Below, one piece after another: positions 35,123 to 47,413 of a stretch of DNA of 64,000 nt. This stretch comes from Orobanche coerulescens (Eukaryota; Streptophyta; Magnoliopsida; Lamiales; Orobanchaceae). A model generated the notes under the pieces. The model was not told the origin of the DNA. It saw nothing but the letters and a program-made list of their open reading frames with translations, and made no database searches. The stretch lies in contig CM065815.1 of assembly GCA_033398695.1 (NCBI GenBank), positions 14,811,501-14,875,500 of the forward strand, written 5' to 3'. Each line of letters starts with the position of its first letter. The stretch's first letter is position 1. A program made the position numbers and the translations under genes.

Positions 35123-35300
35123 ACCGCGGCCCTGCCAGCATGTGCCGCGGCCCTACGGTGTGGCCTGCTCGGCCGGAAGTTGCCGATCACTGCCGACCGT
35201 GACTCGGCCAGAAACTGCCGAGCACTACCGGCCGTGACTCGGCCAGTGCCGGCCTGGGCCCAGATTGCCCGGCCATGACTCGGCCGGGGCCAACTCCGAC
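35123..35300. repeat. GC-rich CGGCC word cluster in the partial gypsy LTR
   Basis: Repeated CTCGGCC(G/A), GCCGCGGCC and TGCCGA(C/G) words in an otherwise AT-rich setting. It lies in the LTR about 480-660 bp from its start, comparable to the U3 arrays of the other elements, but the TATA side is truncated. Confidence 0.5.
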
Positions 35301-36273
35301 GGCCCGAACGACCCCGAAACCCGAACCTGAATACGAATCGATGATACGGTTACGACGTACTCGCAAAGACGAATCTAAGAGCTAAGAGAACACACAATTC
35401 CGACCACCCGAAGGCTCGGAATTCAACAACGGAAGTAATTACCCAAAACTTTGGGAAATTACGAAAATAGCCCAAAACGTCCGAAAATCACGATACGCGA
35501 TCGAAACACTAAACCAAAGCTCGCAACATGAATAATAACATTAAATGAACTTACGAGAAACTCGAAACAACAGTTTCGGACGAGATTCGCAAGAATCGAA
35601 CTCAAGTGCGGAAAAGTCGCTAAAAAGCTCGGAACTCAACAAAACGATACCGAAACGAACTCGGATGACAAAAAGTGCAGAATTAATCATTCTCGAAATG
35701 ACGAAACGGTCATGAGCGAGTCGTCAAAACGGACTCCAGCCGAAAAAAGAAATTTACCAAAAATCGAAAATTGCGGATATTACATTCTACCCTCCTTAAA
35801 AGAAGTTTCGTCCCGAAACTTAAAACAAGTAGGGAGAATCAATATCCCGCCAGGAAAACTCAACGAGATACGCAAGGAAACGCGTAACTTACGCCCATCG
35901 GCGAAACGTTACAAGCAACGCAAAGGAATATACGGCGTGAAAACACGCTCCACGACGACCAACACAACGTCGCCGTTAGGGATATAATAAAACCAACAAA
36001 TGTCAAGCGTCATCAAATGGATAATACAATCAAGTCAATTATCCGAACAATCACAAAACACTAACCACCGTGCACAGTCGAGAAAACGAAAAATAAACAC
36101 AAAACGATCCACTTCGAATAAAAGAACTTAATCTCCGAAATTCGAAACAACCGGGTTAGGAAAAATCATAACATACAACTGATAGACCACGCCCCCCAGG
36201 GACTCCTCGGAGTTGGTCCTGATATCAGTGTTCAAGTCCGTGCCTCGGAAGGCTCGGCGACTAACTCGCAAAA

Positions 36274-37231
36274 CTAAACCCGATGTCCCTCAAGCCCGCA
36301 CTTGTAACACGTTACTAGCGGAGAAGGACAATGTGCACGGACACGCCCCGCCACATTGCAGTTAAAACACCTCCTGGCTTTACCAGGAGTCAAAGCAGAC
36401 GACTTGGAACTCTCAGTCCCACGTAACGAGCGACAGAGCTTCACAGCAGAAAGACTACGACGTTGCGAACTAGAACCACTAGCTCCTGCACTGTCCATAA
36501 GGTCATCGGACTTCCTCTGTTTCTTCGGCTCAGGCACACGCTCCGATGATAACGAAGCTAGTTCATGGGCCAAGGCCCGATCTTGGTAGTCCCTCAACGA
36601 AGTGCAAGTGAGTCCCGACATATACACGCGAATCTCTGGCTTCATTAAACGTCACAAAATGAAAGATCCTCTCTTCCTCGGTTCTCACCCGATCTCGCAC
36701 ATAACTGAGTTGTTTGCTATAGTCGATGATAGCCTGTGACACTGAAATATCTTGCGGCTCTGCCAAATAAAATTCGTGAATCCTCTGCTCCCTAATCGGT
36801 TTCGGACAGAACTCAGCCTTCATAAATGTCTGGAACTCCGCCCACGTGACATCACGATCACGAGGCTTAACAGCTTCCCACCAATTAGCGGCATCTTTAT
36901 CAAGAAGGTACTGCGCGATAGGTACCTTCCGCTCTGCAGGACAATCGACAGCCTCGAATATCTTTCCCAACTGGAAAAGCCAACCATCCCAGCCCAACGC
37001 ATCCGCAACACCGGCGAATCGAGGGGGATTCATACGAATTACCTCCCGAAGCCACTGATTTGCGCCAGTGTTCTGGGTCACATCTGTAACGCGCTGAACT
37101 GCCTGAGTCAACTGAGTCATCTGTGTAGCTACCTGCTGTAAAATAGTAGCGACGCCGATACCAATACCATCACCGGCAGCATGATCTCGACCATGCATCC
37201 GATCGCCACGACCACGACCTCAGCCCCTCGG
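36274..37231 (-). pseudogene. gag: Ty3/gypsy gag of the filler fragment
   Basis: Likely original start at 37231 (MPRG, then an in-frame TGA and GRGRGDRMHGRD). Gag signature: VIRMNPPRFAGVADALGWDGW, ANWWEAVKPRDRDVTWAEFQ and FYLAEPQDISVSQAI, followed after a frame change near 36600 by a zinc-knuckle zone CFNCNVAGRVRAHC, where the usual His is Arg, and CYKCGLEGH. The layout resembles chromovirus gag but the sequence is different from the element at 17837-27743. Truncated and mutated, so not functional. Confidence 0.75.
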
Positions 37232-37521
37232 CATACTGAATAAGTAACCACTCAGCACAACAGAAAATCATAACACATAACACATACTACGATTACCATC
37301 GTAAGGCAACACACACATGAATATCACAGTAACGACGGCATCGTTCGGCGACATCAACGACTCGAACGATAACCAGTGCACAATTACAAAACATCATGAA
37401 ACAACCACATATGTGCACAATCACACAAACCCAAGCTCTAACAGCTCGCACGGGTGCGACAACGCGCAATTCCCCATGAGGCGACAAACATTAAATACCA
37501 ACATCACACCCCTCACGGAGT

Positions 37522-38826
37522 GATTATGATTTCTTCGATACATATTCACCAGTAACCAGAATAACTTCCACTCGAGTGCTTATTGCTATTGCTGCATTGC
37601 ACAATCTCGAAATTCATCAAATGGATATGAAAACTGCATTCTTGAATGGTGAACTAGAAGAAGAAATTTATATGAAACAACCTGAAGATTTCATTGCGCC
37701 TGGTCAGGAAAAGAAAGTGTGTAAACTGTTGAAGTCATTATATGGACTAAAACAAGCTCCTAAACAATGGCATATGAAGTTTGACACAACTATATTGGAA
37801 AATGGATTCAAGATCAATGAATGTGACAAATGTGTGTATACTAAAGGCACACCGGAGTCATTTGTCATAGTCCGTCTATATGTAGAGGATATGTTGATCA
37901 TGGGTAGTTGCAATGAAGTAATTGTGAATACAAAAAGGAAGTTAAGTAGAAACTCCAACACGAAGGATTTGGATTTAGCTAATTTAATTCTTGGAATTAA
38001 AATTATCAGAACGTCAGAAGGTATCTTCTTATCACAATCTCATTATGTTGAGAAAGTGCTCAAGAAGTTTAACGCTTTTGATAGCCCACCTGTTAAAACA
38101 CATGTTGATACCAGTATTCACTTAAGTAAGAACAGAGGTGATCCAGTGGCTCAAGTCGAATATTCAAGAGTAATCGGAAGCCTGATGTACATTACAAATT
38201 GTACACGGCCAGACTTGGCATTTGCTGTAAACAAGTTGAGCAGGTTCACAAGTAATCCGAGTAAAGTGCACTGGAATGCACTGACTAGGGTTTTAAGATA
38301 CTTAAAGTACAACCTAAGTTATGGGCTATTTTATAGTAATTATCCTGCAGTTTTGGAAGGATATACTGATTCTAATTGGATTTCAGACACGAAAGACTCT
38401 CACTCTACAAGTGGGTATGTATTTACTATTGGGGGTGGAGCTATATCTTGGAAATCAAGCAAGCAGACTTGTATAGCCCGATCCACCATGGAATCAGAAT
38501 TTATAGCTCTAGATAAAGCTGGAGAAGAAGCTGAATGGCTCCGTAACTTTCTTGAGGATATTCTATGCTGGAAAAAGACTGTGCCCAATGTTATGATCCA
38601 TTGCGATAGCCAAGCTGCAATTGGAAGAGCACATAGCCTTATGTATAATGGTAAGTCTCGATACATTCGTCGGAGACATACCGTGCGACAATTGATCAAA
38701 AATGGAGTTATATCTATTGACTATGTGAGGTCAAATGTTAATTTGGCGGATCCACTCACAAAATGTCTGAATAGATATCAATTTCATAAACTGCTAGAGG
38801 GTATGGGATTAAAATCCACATCTTGA
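37522..38826 (+). pseudogene. Copia A RT-RNase H, duplicated copy
   Basis: Open over 416 codons from 37576. Unlike the other copy it reads Gln (CAG) where 29384-29386 is TAG. It shares the inactivating YVED (GAG at 37885-37887), so the catalytic change predates the duplication. Private differences include Pro to His near 38100 and a 3-bp loss in the CGGAGACAT...ACC stretch near 38674. The 5' end is the duplication breakpoint, so no start codon or upstream domains exist. Confidence 0.8.
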
Positions 38827-39375
38827 AAGAACAATCATAGTGGTAACCCAACCTTGAAGACTGGAGATCCCAGAAACTTGGTTCAATGGAAAAACAAAGT
38901 TATGAAAGTTCTATTGAAAAGCGCTTATAATGAATCCATTCCTATAGAGCAGAATAAGTGTTGACTCATGTGATTGTGGTGAGGTTAAGTCTCTGGACTT
39001 TTAATGGTTCTTTGTCCTTGGAAAGGAGAAGTATTGCAGGGTACTTTATAAAAGGAGACCACATATCTAAGTGTGAGGATGGGCCGCCTCGAATAAACAA
39101 TTAGGAAACCAAGACGTTGTCCATGACCAAAATGGACACAACTATGAGAACGGAAGGTATTGATACAGTGTTGTGTAAGTGTCGTTGACTTGGTATACAC
39201 CAATGAGGATTAGTTGAAGGCACAGTGTCCACTAAGCCGCCAGTATATCCGACGATATTTTACTAAGGAAGGTTCAAAGCCACAAACTACCTTTCCCCAT
39301 GCAACAATGTTTTACGGAAACTAGGTATGTGAGTCTGCATTTATGCATGCATTTATTTCCACTCATGTGAGGGAT
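38827..39375 (+). other. 3' region and polypurine tract of the duplicated copia A copy
   Basis: Duplicate of 30509-31057, non-coding, ending in GTGAGGGAT before the LTR. Confidence 0.7.
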
Positions 39376-39928
39376 TGTTGGAAATTGGTTTTAGAAAAAA
39401 ATGAGTTTTAACTCAATTTAAAACTAATTTAATAATGATAAAATATTTAATTCTTGAGAATTAAATAAGAAATTGTGAATCTACATTTCGAGAAGATAAA
39501 TGTAGGATTTTATTTTTCTCAAAACCGATTTCCGGTAAGTGAGAAATAAATGATTAAAGTTGGCCATTTAATTGAAAATGTGAAGAGTTAGCCAGGTTGA
39601 AAACCCATCTGATATTTGGGGTTTAAAACTCACCTGATATTTGGGGGCTGAAAACCCATCTGATATTTGAGGTTGAAAACCGATCTGATATTTGGGGTTG
39701 AAAACCCATCTGATATTTTGGGCTGAAAACCTATCTGATCTGATATTTGGGCTGAAAGCTATCTGATCTGATATTTGGGCTGAAACCTATCCGATCTGAT
39801 ATTTGGGTTGAAAACCTATCTGATCTGATATTTGGGACTGAAAACCCATCTGATCTGATATTTGGGCTGAAAACCTATCTGATATGATATTTGGGTGCTG
39901 AAAACTGAGTTGATATTTGGTCTCAACG
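39376..39928 (+). mobile_element. Partial copia A LTR, plus orientation (duplicate)
   Basis: Duplicate of 31058-31610, cut at the same base (GGTCTCAACG), so the truncation predates the duplication. Confidence 0.8.
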
Positions 39929-39929
39929 A

Positions 39930-41099
39930 TGTAATTACAATAAAAATTATAAATAAAGACAACCTAATAGTACAATCTAAATAAATTAAAAGCTGAATTG
40001 AAAATTACAACTTTAGCAGAGGCGAGTAGGACTCTTTCCGTAAGACAATTTTGCCCTCGTATAAGAGCAGACGGCTCAGGCAATATGTCCCCAAGATACA
40101 ACTGCTACACGTTTTTGAGTTAGGTGCTCTCCAAAACTCAGAACTCCGGTGAACGTTAAGTGCTGGAAACTGGGCATGAAAAAACAAGAAAGGTATATGC
40201 TGCAATATGTGGTATGCTGTATTCGTTCTGTTGTATTTTGAATGTTATGAAATGAAATGCATAAGACCCCCTTTTATAGGGTCCAATTCCACTCCATCGG
40301 ATGGGGAGTTACTACAAATTAAAGTGTCATTAATTCTCTTTAATCCTTCATCTCAAGAGTTACCTCCATAAATAGTCTCATTTAATTCCGACGTTACATT
40401 ATGGAGTGTGAAGAGTTATATTCGAGAAGCTAGGTTCTTAACCTACTTCATTTCAGTCGAGACCAAATATCAGCTGAGTTTTCAGCACCCAAATATCAGA
40501 TCAGATGGGTTTTCAGCCCAAATATCAGATCAGATGGGTTTTCAGTCCCAAATATCAGATCAGAAAGGTTTTCAGTCCCAAATATCAGATCAGATAGGTT
40601 TCCGCCCAAATATCTGATCAGATAGGTTTCGGCCCAAATATCAGATCAGATAGCTTTCAGCCCAAATATCAGATCAGATAGCTTTCATCCCAAATGTCAG
40701 ATCAGATAGCTTTCAGCCCAAATATCAGATCAGATATGTTTTCAGCCCCAAATATCAGATCAGATATGTTTTCAGCCCAAATATCAGATCAGATAGGTTT
40801 TCAGCCCCAAATATCAGATGAGTTTTCAACCCCAAATATCAGATGAGTTTTCAGCCACAAATATCAAATGGGTTTTCAACCTGGTTAACTCTTCACCTTT
40901 TCAATTAAATGACCAACTTTAATTATTTATTTCTCACTCACCGGAAATCGGTTTTGAGAAAAATAAAATCATACGTTCATCTTTTCGAAACATAGATTCA
41001 CAATTTATTATTTAATTTCCAAGAATTAAATATTTTATCATTATTAAATTAGTTTTAAATTGAGTTAAAACTCAATTTTTTTAAAACTAATTTCCAACA
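39930..41099 (-). mobile_element. Copia A LTR, minus orientation (duplicate, 1170 bp)
   Basis: Duplicate of 31612-32773. It shows one difference in array structure near 40730-40800, where units of the array are more regular than in the other copy. Confidence 0.78.
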
Positions 41100-42225
41100 A
41101 CTTGAACCAATAGATGATGATGAATCGAAATGAGCAGAAAGAGCATATTTATGAGGATCTTCTACTCTTAATATTTGCAATTCAATAGATCCTATCATCG
41201 CCAACTGATCACAAAGACTTGTCATTGCACCAAATAATCCCGAATACCCAAATCATTCTGCACTAGTGCATGATTTCAGACTGCACTTGATATTTTACGG
41301 CAAAATTATCATGGACAAACAACCTCAACAAATAATCCCAAATCTTTTTTGCATTTCTGGACTTAGCCAATTGGACACCAGTTCTTTGTTCAACCGTGTT
41401 ATTAATCCAGGAGATAATATTTGAGTTATTTGTCTCCCAACTACGAAACAATTCATATTATATTCCAAAAACATAATCTCCAAGTCATGTTCTTCAAATT
41501 TGTACCGTAACATATCTCCAGCAGGAATAATTTTTTCCATCTAAACCAACGCCACAGATTGTAATGAATCATGACACCTCTTTACACCTCCCGCCATTAC
41601 AAAACAACTAAACCGAATAATCTCAAATAACAAACACAAAATCAAATAACAAACAATTAAAAGACAATATGCAACCTATCTAACCAAACAAAATGCCGAA
41701 GTGGTGCAAATGATCCGAACCATATGAACCCAAACATCACACTATGAACTGCAATCCATACAGTAAAACCAGCGGAAGCAAAACACGAACAAGACACAAA
41801 TAACGGACAAAAACTTCGCGATCGAGTTTCAAAATTCCAACTAACTTTCTGGTACCATGTCGGAATTCCCCAAAAACGGGTCCCCAAAGGGGTTAGCAAT
41901 TACGCTAGTACAAGTAATCAAGGCAAACCATTCGCTTACACATCTCATAGTACATGCATCAACTTGTTTCAAAATCAAGACATGCCTTTTCTCGGAAAAA
42001 AAAACAGTCAAGAAAATCGCCTAGGACCGGTGCTAAACCACTGGTCCCATCCGAGGCCTCTATGGACCCTCCTGGATTGGCCATAGTTAAAAATCACACA
42101 CATGACTCGCCTAGGACCGGGGCTAAACCACTGGCCTCATTCGAGACCTCTATGGACCCTCCCGGACTGGCTATCCAAACAAGCTCGTGAATCAGGGGCG
42201 AAATCACAGATTCCTCTGAGGCCCC
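41100..42225 (-). pseudogene. Copia B gag fragment and partial LTR (duplicate)
   Basis: Duplicate of 32774-33899: gag 41100-41540 with the same one-base frame change, primer site TGGTACCAGAAAG, and LTR part from 41858. It differs from the first copy by isolated substitutions only. Confidence 0.75.
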
Positions 42226-43448
42226 TGTTGGAATATAAAACGCAGCGGAAGCAAGTTGGTGGAAATTATTTTAATAAAGGTTTTATAAACTAACCAACAT
42301 AAAAACCGGATCTATTTAGGCTTCTCAATTAATTAACTAAACAGATTAATAAACAATTAAATAAACATATTTACGCATGGGAGTCGGTAATTTATACCTT
42401 TGACGCGAAGTGGTAGAAATTCTCTTTTGGTCGATTTGTCTCCTCTTCGTGTTCTTCTCCGATCTTCTTGTATTTCTACCTCAAGATCTTCTAGAGTATA
42501 TCCCGCTTACGTCCGGATGTCGTGTGGGCAACAATCTACCGGAATACTTGGACAGCTTATGAGATCGGCCGAACCACTATATTTCCAGGAAATTCCTTAT
42601 AAATTTTTCCTCTCTATTTTTTTGAATATTTATGTATTTTAGAAAAATATTGTGTTAGCTAAATTGTGGAATCCAAGACACAAGTCAAGATCCACAATTA
42701 AACACAAAGGAAAAAAAATCGAAATTCTTGAGCCAAAATTAGTGTAAAAATTGGCCAACCTTGTAGTCCTATTTATAGGTGTTTTGGGCTACTCTAGGGA
42801 CCTTAAGGAGGATATGGTAAGGACTCCCAATAGATGTCTTCTTTCCAATATTAGGACTCTTCCTAATATGAAGACTATTAATATCAACTTAGTCCACTAA
42901 TAAGTTAATAGTGCACTTCCTACCAAAATCCCAAATTACGAAATTGGGATCCTTTTTGAATTAATTATTTCTCGTGTTTAAGATATTTCATGTCCATTAA
43001 TTAATTTAAGCTACTGACAGCTTTTAATTAATTAATATATTATACATGAGTATACCACTCGACATTTATTATTATATCGGAAAATTAATTCCACCTGCAG
43101 GGTTTAATATAATAATCCTTTCGAGTGCCTTAAGGGACATGATCAACCCGACAGGTCGGGACACGATTTCTAGCTATAATAATTATAATATAAATAATAA
43201 TATTGCCCAAAATATCGAGCATATTGAGTCAATCATTGTGGCTCTCACCCATGATAAATCAAAGCAATAAATATTAAATATATATAATTAAATATTAATC
43301 ACTAGAATTAAGAAATAATAATTATCCGAGATGTACGTTCTTCTTATAGTCAGTACAGAAGAATCTGTCTCACCTCGATCCTGTTCAACGTATACCGAAT
43401 ACGCTAATATATGCTAATCGTCAAGACCAACCAATCTCAAGCATATAC
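42226..43448 (-). mobile_element. LTR-like sequence of the third copia-type family (duplicate)
   Basis: Duplicate of 33900-35122. Beyond 43448 it continues into about 75 bp of unassigned sequence (TACAACCTCTCACATAACGG...) before copia B gag sequence reappears at about 43525. That tail is a candidate for the part of this LTR lost in the other copy. Confidence 0.45.
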
Positions 43449-43524
43449 TACAACCTCTCACATAACGGTCTAATGTTATATAGGTTGTGAACTAAGCAAA
43501 GACCCACCAATAGCTGAACAAGAC

Positions 43525-44228
43525 GTTATGTCTACTCTTAATATTTGCAATTCAATAGATCGTATCATCGCCAACTGATCACAAAGACTTGTCATTGCAC
43601 CAAATAATCCCGAATACCCAAATCATTCTGCACTAGTGCATGATTTCAGATTGCACTTGATATTTTACGGCAAAATTATCATGGACAAACAACCTCAACA
43701 AATAATCCCAAATCTTTTTTTGCATTTATGGACTTAGCCAATTGGATACCAGTTCTTTGTTCAACTGTGTTAGTAATCCAGGAGATAATATTTGAGTTAT
43801 TTGTCTCCCAACTACGAAACAATTCATTATTATATTCCAAAAACATAATCTCCAACTCATGTTCTTCAAATTTGTATCGTAACATATCTCCAGCAAGAAT
43901 AATTTTTTCCATCTAAACCAACGCCACAGATTGTAATGAATCATGACACCTCACGCCATTACAAAACAACTAAACTGAATAATCTCAAATAACAAACAGA
44001 AATTCAAATAACAAACAATTAAAAGACAATATGCAACCTAATCTAACCAAACAAAATGCTGGAGTGGTGCAAACAATCCGAACCATATGAACCCAAACAT
44101 CACACTATGAACTGCAATCCATACAGTAAAACCAGCGGAAGCAAAACACGAACAAGACACAAATAACGGTTAACGGACAAAAAACTCCGCGATCGAGTTT
44201 CAAAATTTCAACTAACTTTTCGGTACCA
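43525..44228 (-). pseudogene. gag: Copia B gag, third copy, with primer site
   Basis: Homologous to 32845-33531 but clearly more diverged from the two duplicated copies than they are from each other. It encodes MEKIILAGDMLRYKFEEH and LFRSWETNNSNIISWITNTVE in one frame, so the frameshift of the other copies is absent, but AKKDLGLF shows a separate one-base change near 43720. A primer site TGGTACCGAAAAG directly follows the LTR. The gag is cut at about 43525. Confidence 0.72.
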
Positions 44229-44579
44229 TGTCCGAATTCACTTGATTTATGAATTCTTACAAATAATACAAGAGTAAAAGAGAGAAGGAGATAATATTCA
44301 TAGTAAAATAAGCAAGTACATGAGTAATAATTACATCTATGTATATAGGGGGACCAGGATCTCTGTACATGTGCGCATAAGACAAAGACGGCGAATCTGC
44401 AGATGTTTGATTCATTGCACACATCCAGGTATGTGTGTGCGTGTGCCATGATCCAACACACAAGAAAGACAAGCAGTTTGCCACGCACTGTAGAGGATTC
44501 AGATCCGTATATAGGGTCTATGAAAAAAAATACTGTAATTGGTTGACAGTATTACAGACTTAACTAATACTACCAAACA
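44229..44579 (-). mobile_element. 5' LTR of the third copia B copy (351 bp)
   Basis: On the minus strand it runs TGTTTGGTAGTATTAG to GAATTCGGACA, with the primer site at its end and a TATATA element near 44340. It is short, as in many copia elements. The left-hand copia B LTR shares only its end with this one, so either two LTR variants or a replaced LTR are present. Confidence 0.75.
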
Positions 44580-44642
44580 TTGAATCTAAATAGTGAAATA
44601 ATCTAATATGGATCTATATATAATACAGTCCAATTTGGTCGA

Positions 44643-44644
<2 letters not shown>

Positions 44645-44709
<65 letters not shown>
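44645..44709. repeat. (GA)n microsatellite, about 65 bp
   Basis: Uninterrupted GA dinucleotides. The apparent ORF across it (Arg-Glu repeats) is an artefact of the repeat. Confidence 0.97.
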
Positions 44710-44711
<2 letters not shown>

Positions 44712-45295
44712 ACGAATATTGTCTCATTTTATTTTCATTCTCTATACTTTTGCCTTTAAAACTGTCACTTTTTCTCATCTTCCAAAATCTCTGAATTTCT
44801 TCAGGTGTCCTGCCTGGTATTCTTCCCGCTATCAGTGGCCACCTAAGAAATCAATTACCGCTTCTTAATCAAACTTAATTTAATTAAAAGAGATAATTGT
44901 ATGTAAAATCATCAAGCATTTACTCTAGTCTTTTACTTCAATATTGTAAATACGAGTCTTTTACTTCAATATATAAAGATGGATTATTTCTCTCATTATT
45001 AAATGATTTTAAGATGAAATCCCGTACTTTAACATATGATATTAGATAAGACTTAATTACAAAATGAATCATCAGGTTGTTTCGAGCAACTCGTTTTGTT
45101 GAAAGTATGTCGTTCTTTTCGTTTTAATAAACAACCAAATAAAAATTGAAAATTATCTAATAAATATAAAAATGATCATATAAAAACAAAAATATGACAT
45201 GAAACTCATATAAAAATTGGACAATCATTTTTGAAAATCATAGAAAATACGTAAAGAAATAGAATATGAAGGTTATCTAAATAAATATTAAACTA

Positions 45296-45334
<39 letters not shown>

Positions 45335-46542
45335 AAAATTATCCTTATATAAAAATCATAAGAAATTTAGGAAGTTATTTTCTTGAAAAAATAAACAACT
45401 ACCTATTAATAAATATTTAGGATTTGGCAAAGTGGATAAGATCGAGGATGATGAATAATGATTTTTTTTTGTAAATTTCAAATTCAAATTTCATTCTATA
45501 AAGATTTAATTACAATAATCTTACTTTTTTATTTTTTTGGGCCTATTTTACTTTCTTTCTTCTCGTTTAGTTGCAACAATTCACTATCACGCTACTTATA
45601 TACTTCATCTGTTATTTTATTATTGCAACGTGTTGACTATTACACTGTTCACATACTCTCTTTTGACCGTCTTTTGTGATTTATACATATAGAAAAATAT
45701 AGTCACGTGAAATCTTGTTAGATTCATCTCGAAGTATACTTTCAAAATATCAACTTCTTATAATTTTTAAAAATAAAGAATTAAAGATATTAATGATCAA
45801 AGTTGTGCATTAACAAACGTAAAAGTCCAGATATTGCAATTATAAGAGAATGGAGGTAGTATTAACTTTGACCATACTTTTCGACTAATACAAAAATAAA
45901 ATATTAGCATGTAAGATATTGAATTTATCTCTAACGTATAATTTCAAAATATTATTTCTGTTTTGATTTTAGATTTCTCTCTTAAAAAAAATTCCAGTTT
46001 GTTGGTCCTATTTTCCTATCAGCAACGAGCAACCCCGGGCAACCATGATAGTTCATTTCGGTTCCAAAATCTTACTATCCAAGTTCCGCTTAAAGCGTGT
46101 ATTCTTAAAATATGATTTTATCTTAATAGAATAGTTTATTTATATATCTAATTAGAATTTATATAATATTTTGTTATAATTAAAATTTTTTGTTATATGA
46201 ATTCAATATTGATTGATTATAAAAAAGGTAAGAATTGATGTTTTAGAACGAGTTGCACCATTCATTAAATTAGAGAATAATTTTTTGGTTATTATGGAGA
46301 AAGGTGAGACAGATGGAGCATCTTTTTTCGAACTTAAAAAAATTAAGTGTATTTAGAACTCGAGTAAATATGAGGATTTCACATGCAATTCGTCCTAATT
46401 AAAATTTAACTATGAGAATAAATTATAATACAGCATGAAGCTAATATTATATTTCAATTTCCAAAAAAAAAAAAGCTAATATTATATTTCATAACTCCTC
46501 TCTCTCTCTCTTATTTATTTATTTATTTATTTTGGGGGTGCT
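44710..46542. other. AT-rich intergenic DNA with (TA)n and a probable MITE
   Basis: No coding region recognised. (TA)n at about 45297-45331. A probable Stowaway-like MITE spans about 45601-45861: left end TACTTCATCTGTTAT, right end (reverse complement) TACTACCTCCATTC. The tract TTATTTATTTATTTATTTATT lies at about 46511-46531. Confidence 0.4.
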
Positions 46543-46722
46543 GCGGTCGGGTACCGTCCATAGTACACCCCATGTAGTGTATTTTCTGTCGGATGCACTA
46601 CATGTGGCGTGCATGTACGGTGCAGATTGATGCACTAGATGGAGCATCGATCTGCACCGTCCATGCACGCCACGTATAGACAGGAGATGCACTATATGGG
46701 AATGTACCATGGACCCAACCGC
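46543..46722. repeat. Foldback (imperfect inverted repeat), 180 bp
   Basis: Starts GCGGTCGGGTACC and ends GGACCCAACCGC. The inner arms pair over TGGCGTGCATG and ACGGTGCAGAT, with the turn at GATGCACTAGATGGAGCATC (about 46630-46650). Arms are about 80-85 bp with mismatches. It may be a small MITE; a hairpin RNA precursor cannot be excluded. No terminal target duplicate is obvious. Confidence 0.7.
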
Positions 46723-47413
46723 TGGGCTTCTGGCATGTTTAAAACAATAAATTGTTCTTACTGGTTTCCCACAAGCTTGTGCATTCTGCAGATGATATCT
46801 TCTTCTTGCTCAGTCATATGTATGAATTCACATTCATTACTTCTAACCTCTGCCCACAAAAACAAAACTAAGTCACAATAAAAGTTCTGACAAAAAAATA
46901 AATAAATTAAAAAGTAAAATTTAAAAATAAATAACAACGACAATAACAATAATAATAATAATAATATAAGTTAAATTAAAAAATAAAAATAAACCTTCTG
47001 AGCAGCAACAGTTTTGAATCTTGGGATGCTTTTGCCTACACTTATCCATAGTCACCCAACTCACTTGAAACAAACGTGTGAAAAGAGAGAAACAAAGGGT
47101 AAGAAAATGAATATTTGGAAATTCTGGGGAGTTGTTCAGATTTATATATATATAGTGGTTTTATACAAAATTTCTCAACAAAAGATTTGGTAAAGACAAA
47201 GAGATGAAGTTGATTGTCCTACGTACCCAAACACTATTTATAAGTGTTTTGACTATTAAAAGAGTTCCTTATTATCATCAATTAATCAATTCTTCCTCTT
47301 GAGAACTAAAAAATTGCACAAGATAGTATCGAATGTTTATCTTGTTATCCATTACAGATGAGTGAGACTTGGTTCATCTTCTTTGAAGAGGGAACATGAC
47401 CCTCTTTTTTAAA
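46723..47413. other. Intergenic sequence, nothing recognised
   Basis: AT-rich with short (AAT)n near 46945-46965. No ORF with a recognisable family and no clear repeat boundary. Confidence 0.4.

Larger units (their letters stand above)
35123..37521 (-). mobile_element. Gypsy fragment filling the gap between the duplicated segments
   Basis: Minus-strand order: partial leader, gag (37198-36274), a short remnant, polypurine tract (about 35785-35800, AAGGAGGGTAGAA) and part of a 3' LTR starting TGTAATATCCGC at about 35781 and cut at 35123. No pol lies between gag and the polypurine tract, so this was already an internally deleted element. Both edges coincide with the duplication breakpoints rather than with LTR ends. 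Confidence 0.65.
37522..43448 (+). repeat. Long direct duplication, copy 2 (5.93 kb)
   Basis: Near-identical to 29202-35122: copia A reverse transcriptase-RNase H, its 3' region, the inverted LTR pair, copia B gag and LTR, and the third LTR-like sequence all recur in the same order. It starts directly after the filler (CCCCTCACGGAG, then TGATTATGATTTC) and ends at GCATATAC; beyond that the two copies differ completely. Confidence 0.92.

Noticed and set aside
44105..44488. 127-codon minus-strand frame in the copia B LTR
   Set aside because: Composed of LTR and leader sequence including the primer site.
44608..44868. Open frame with an Arg-Glu run
   Set aside because: Produced by the (GA)n microsatellite; no flanking protein similarity.
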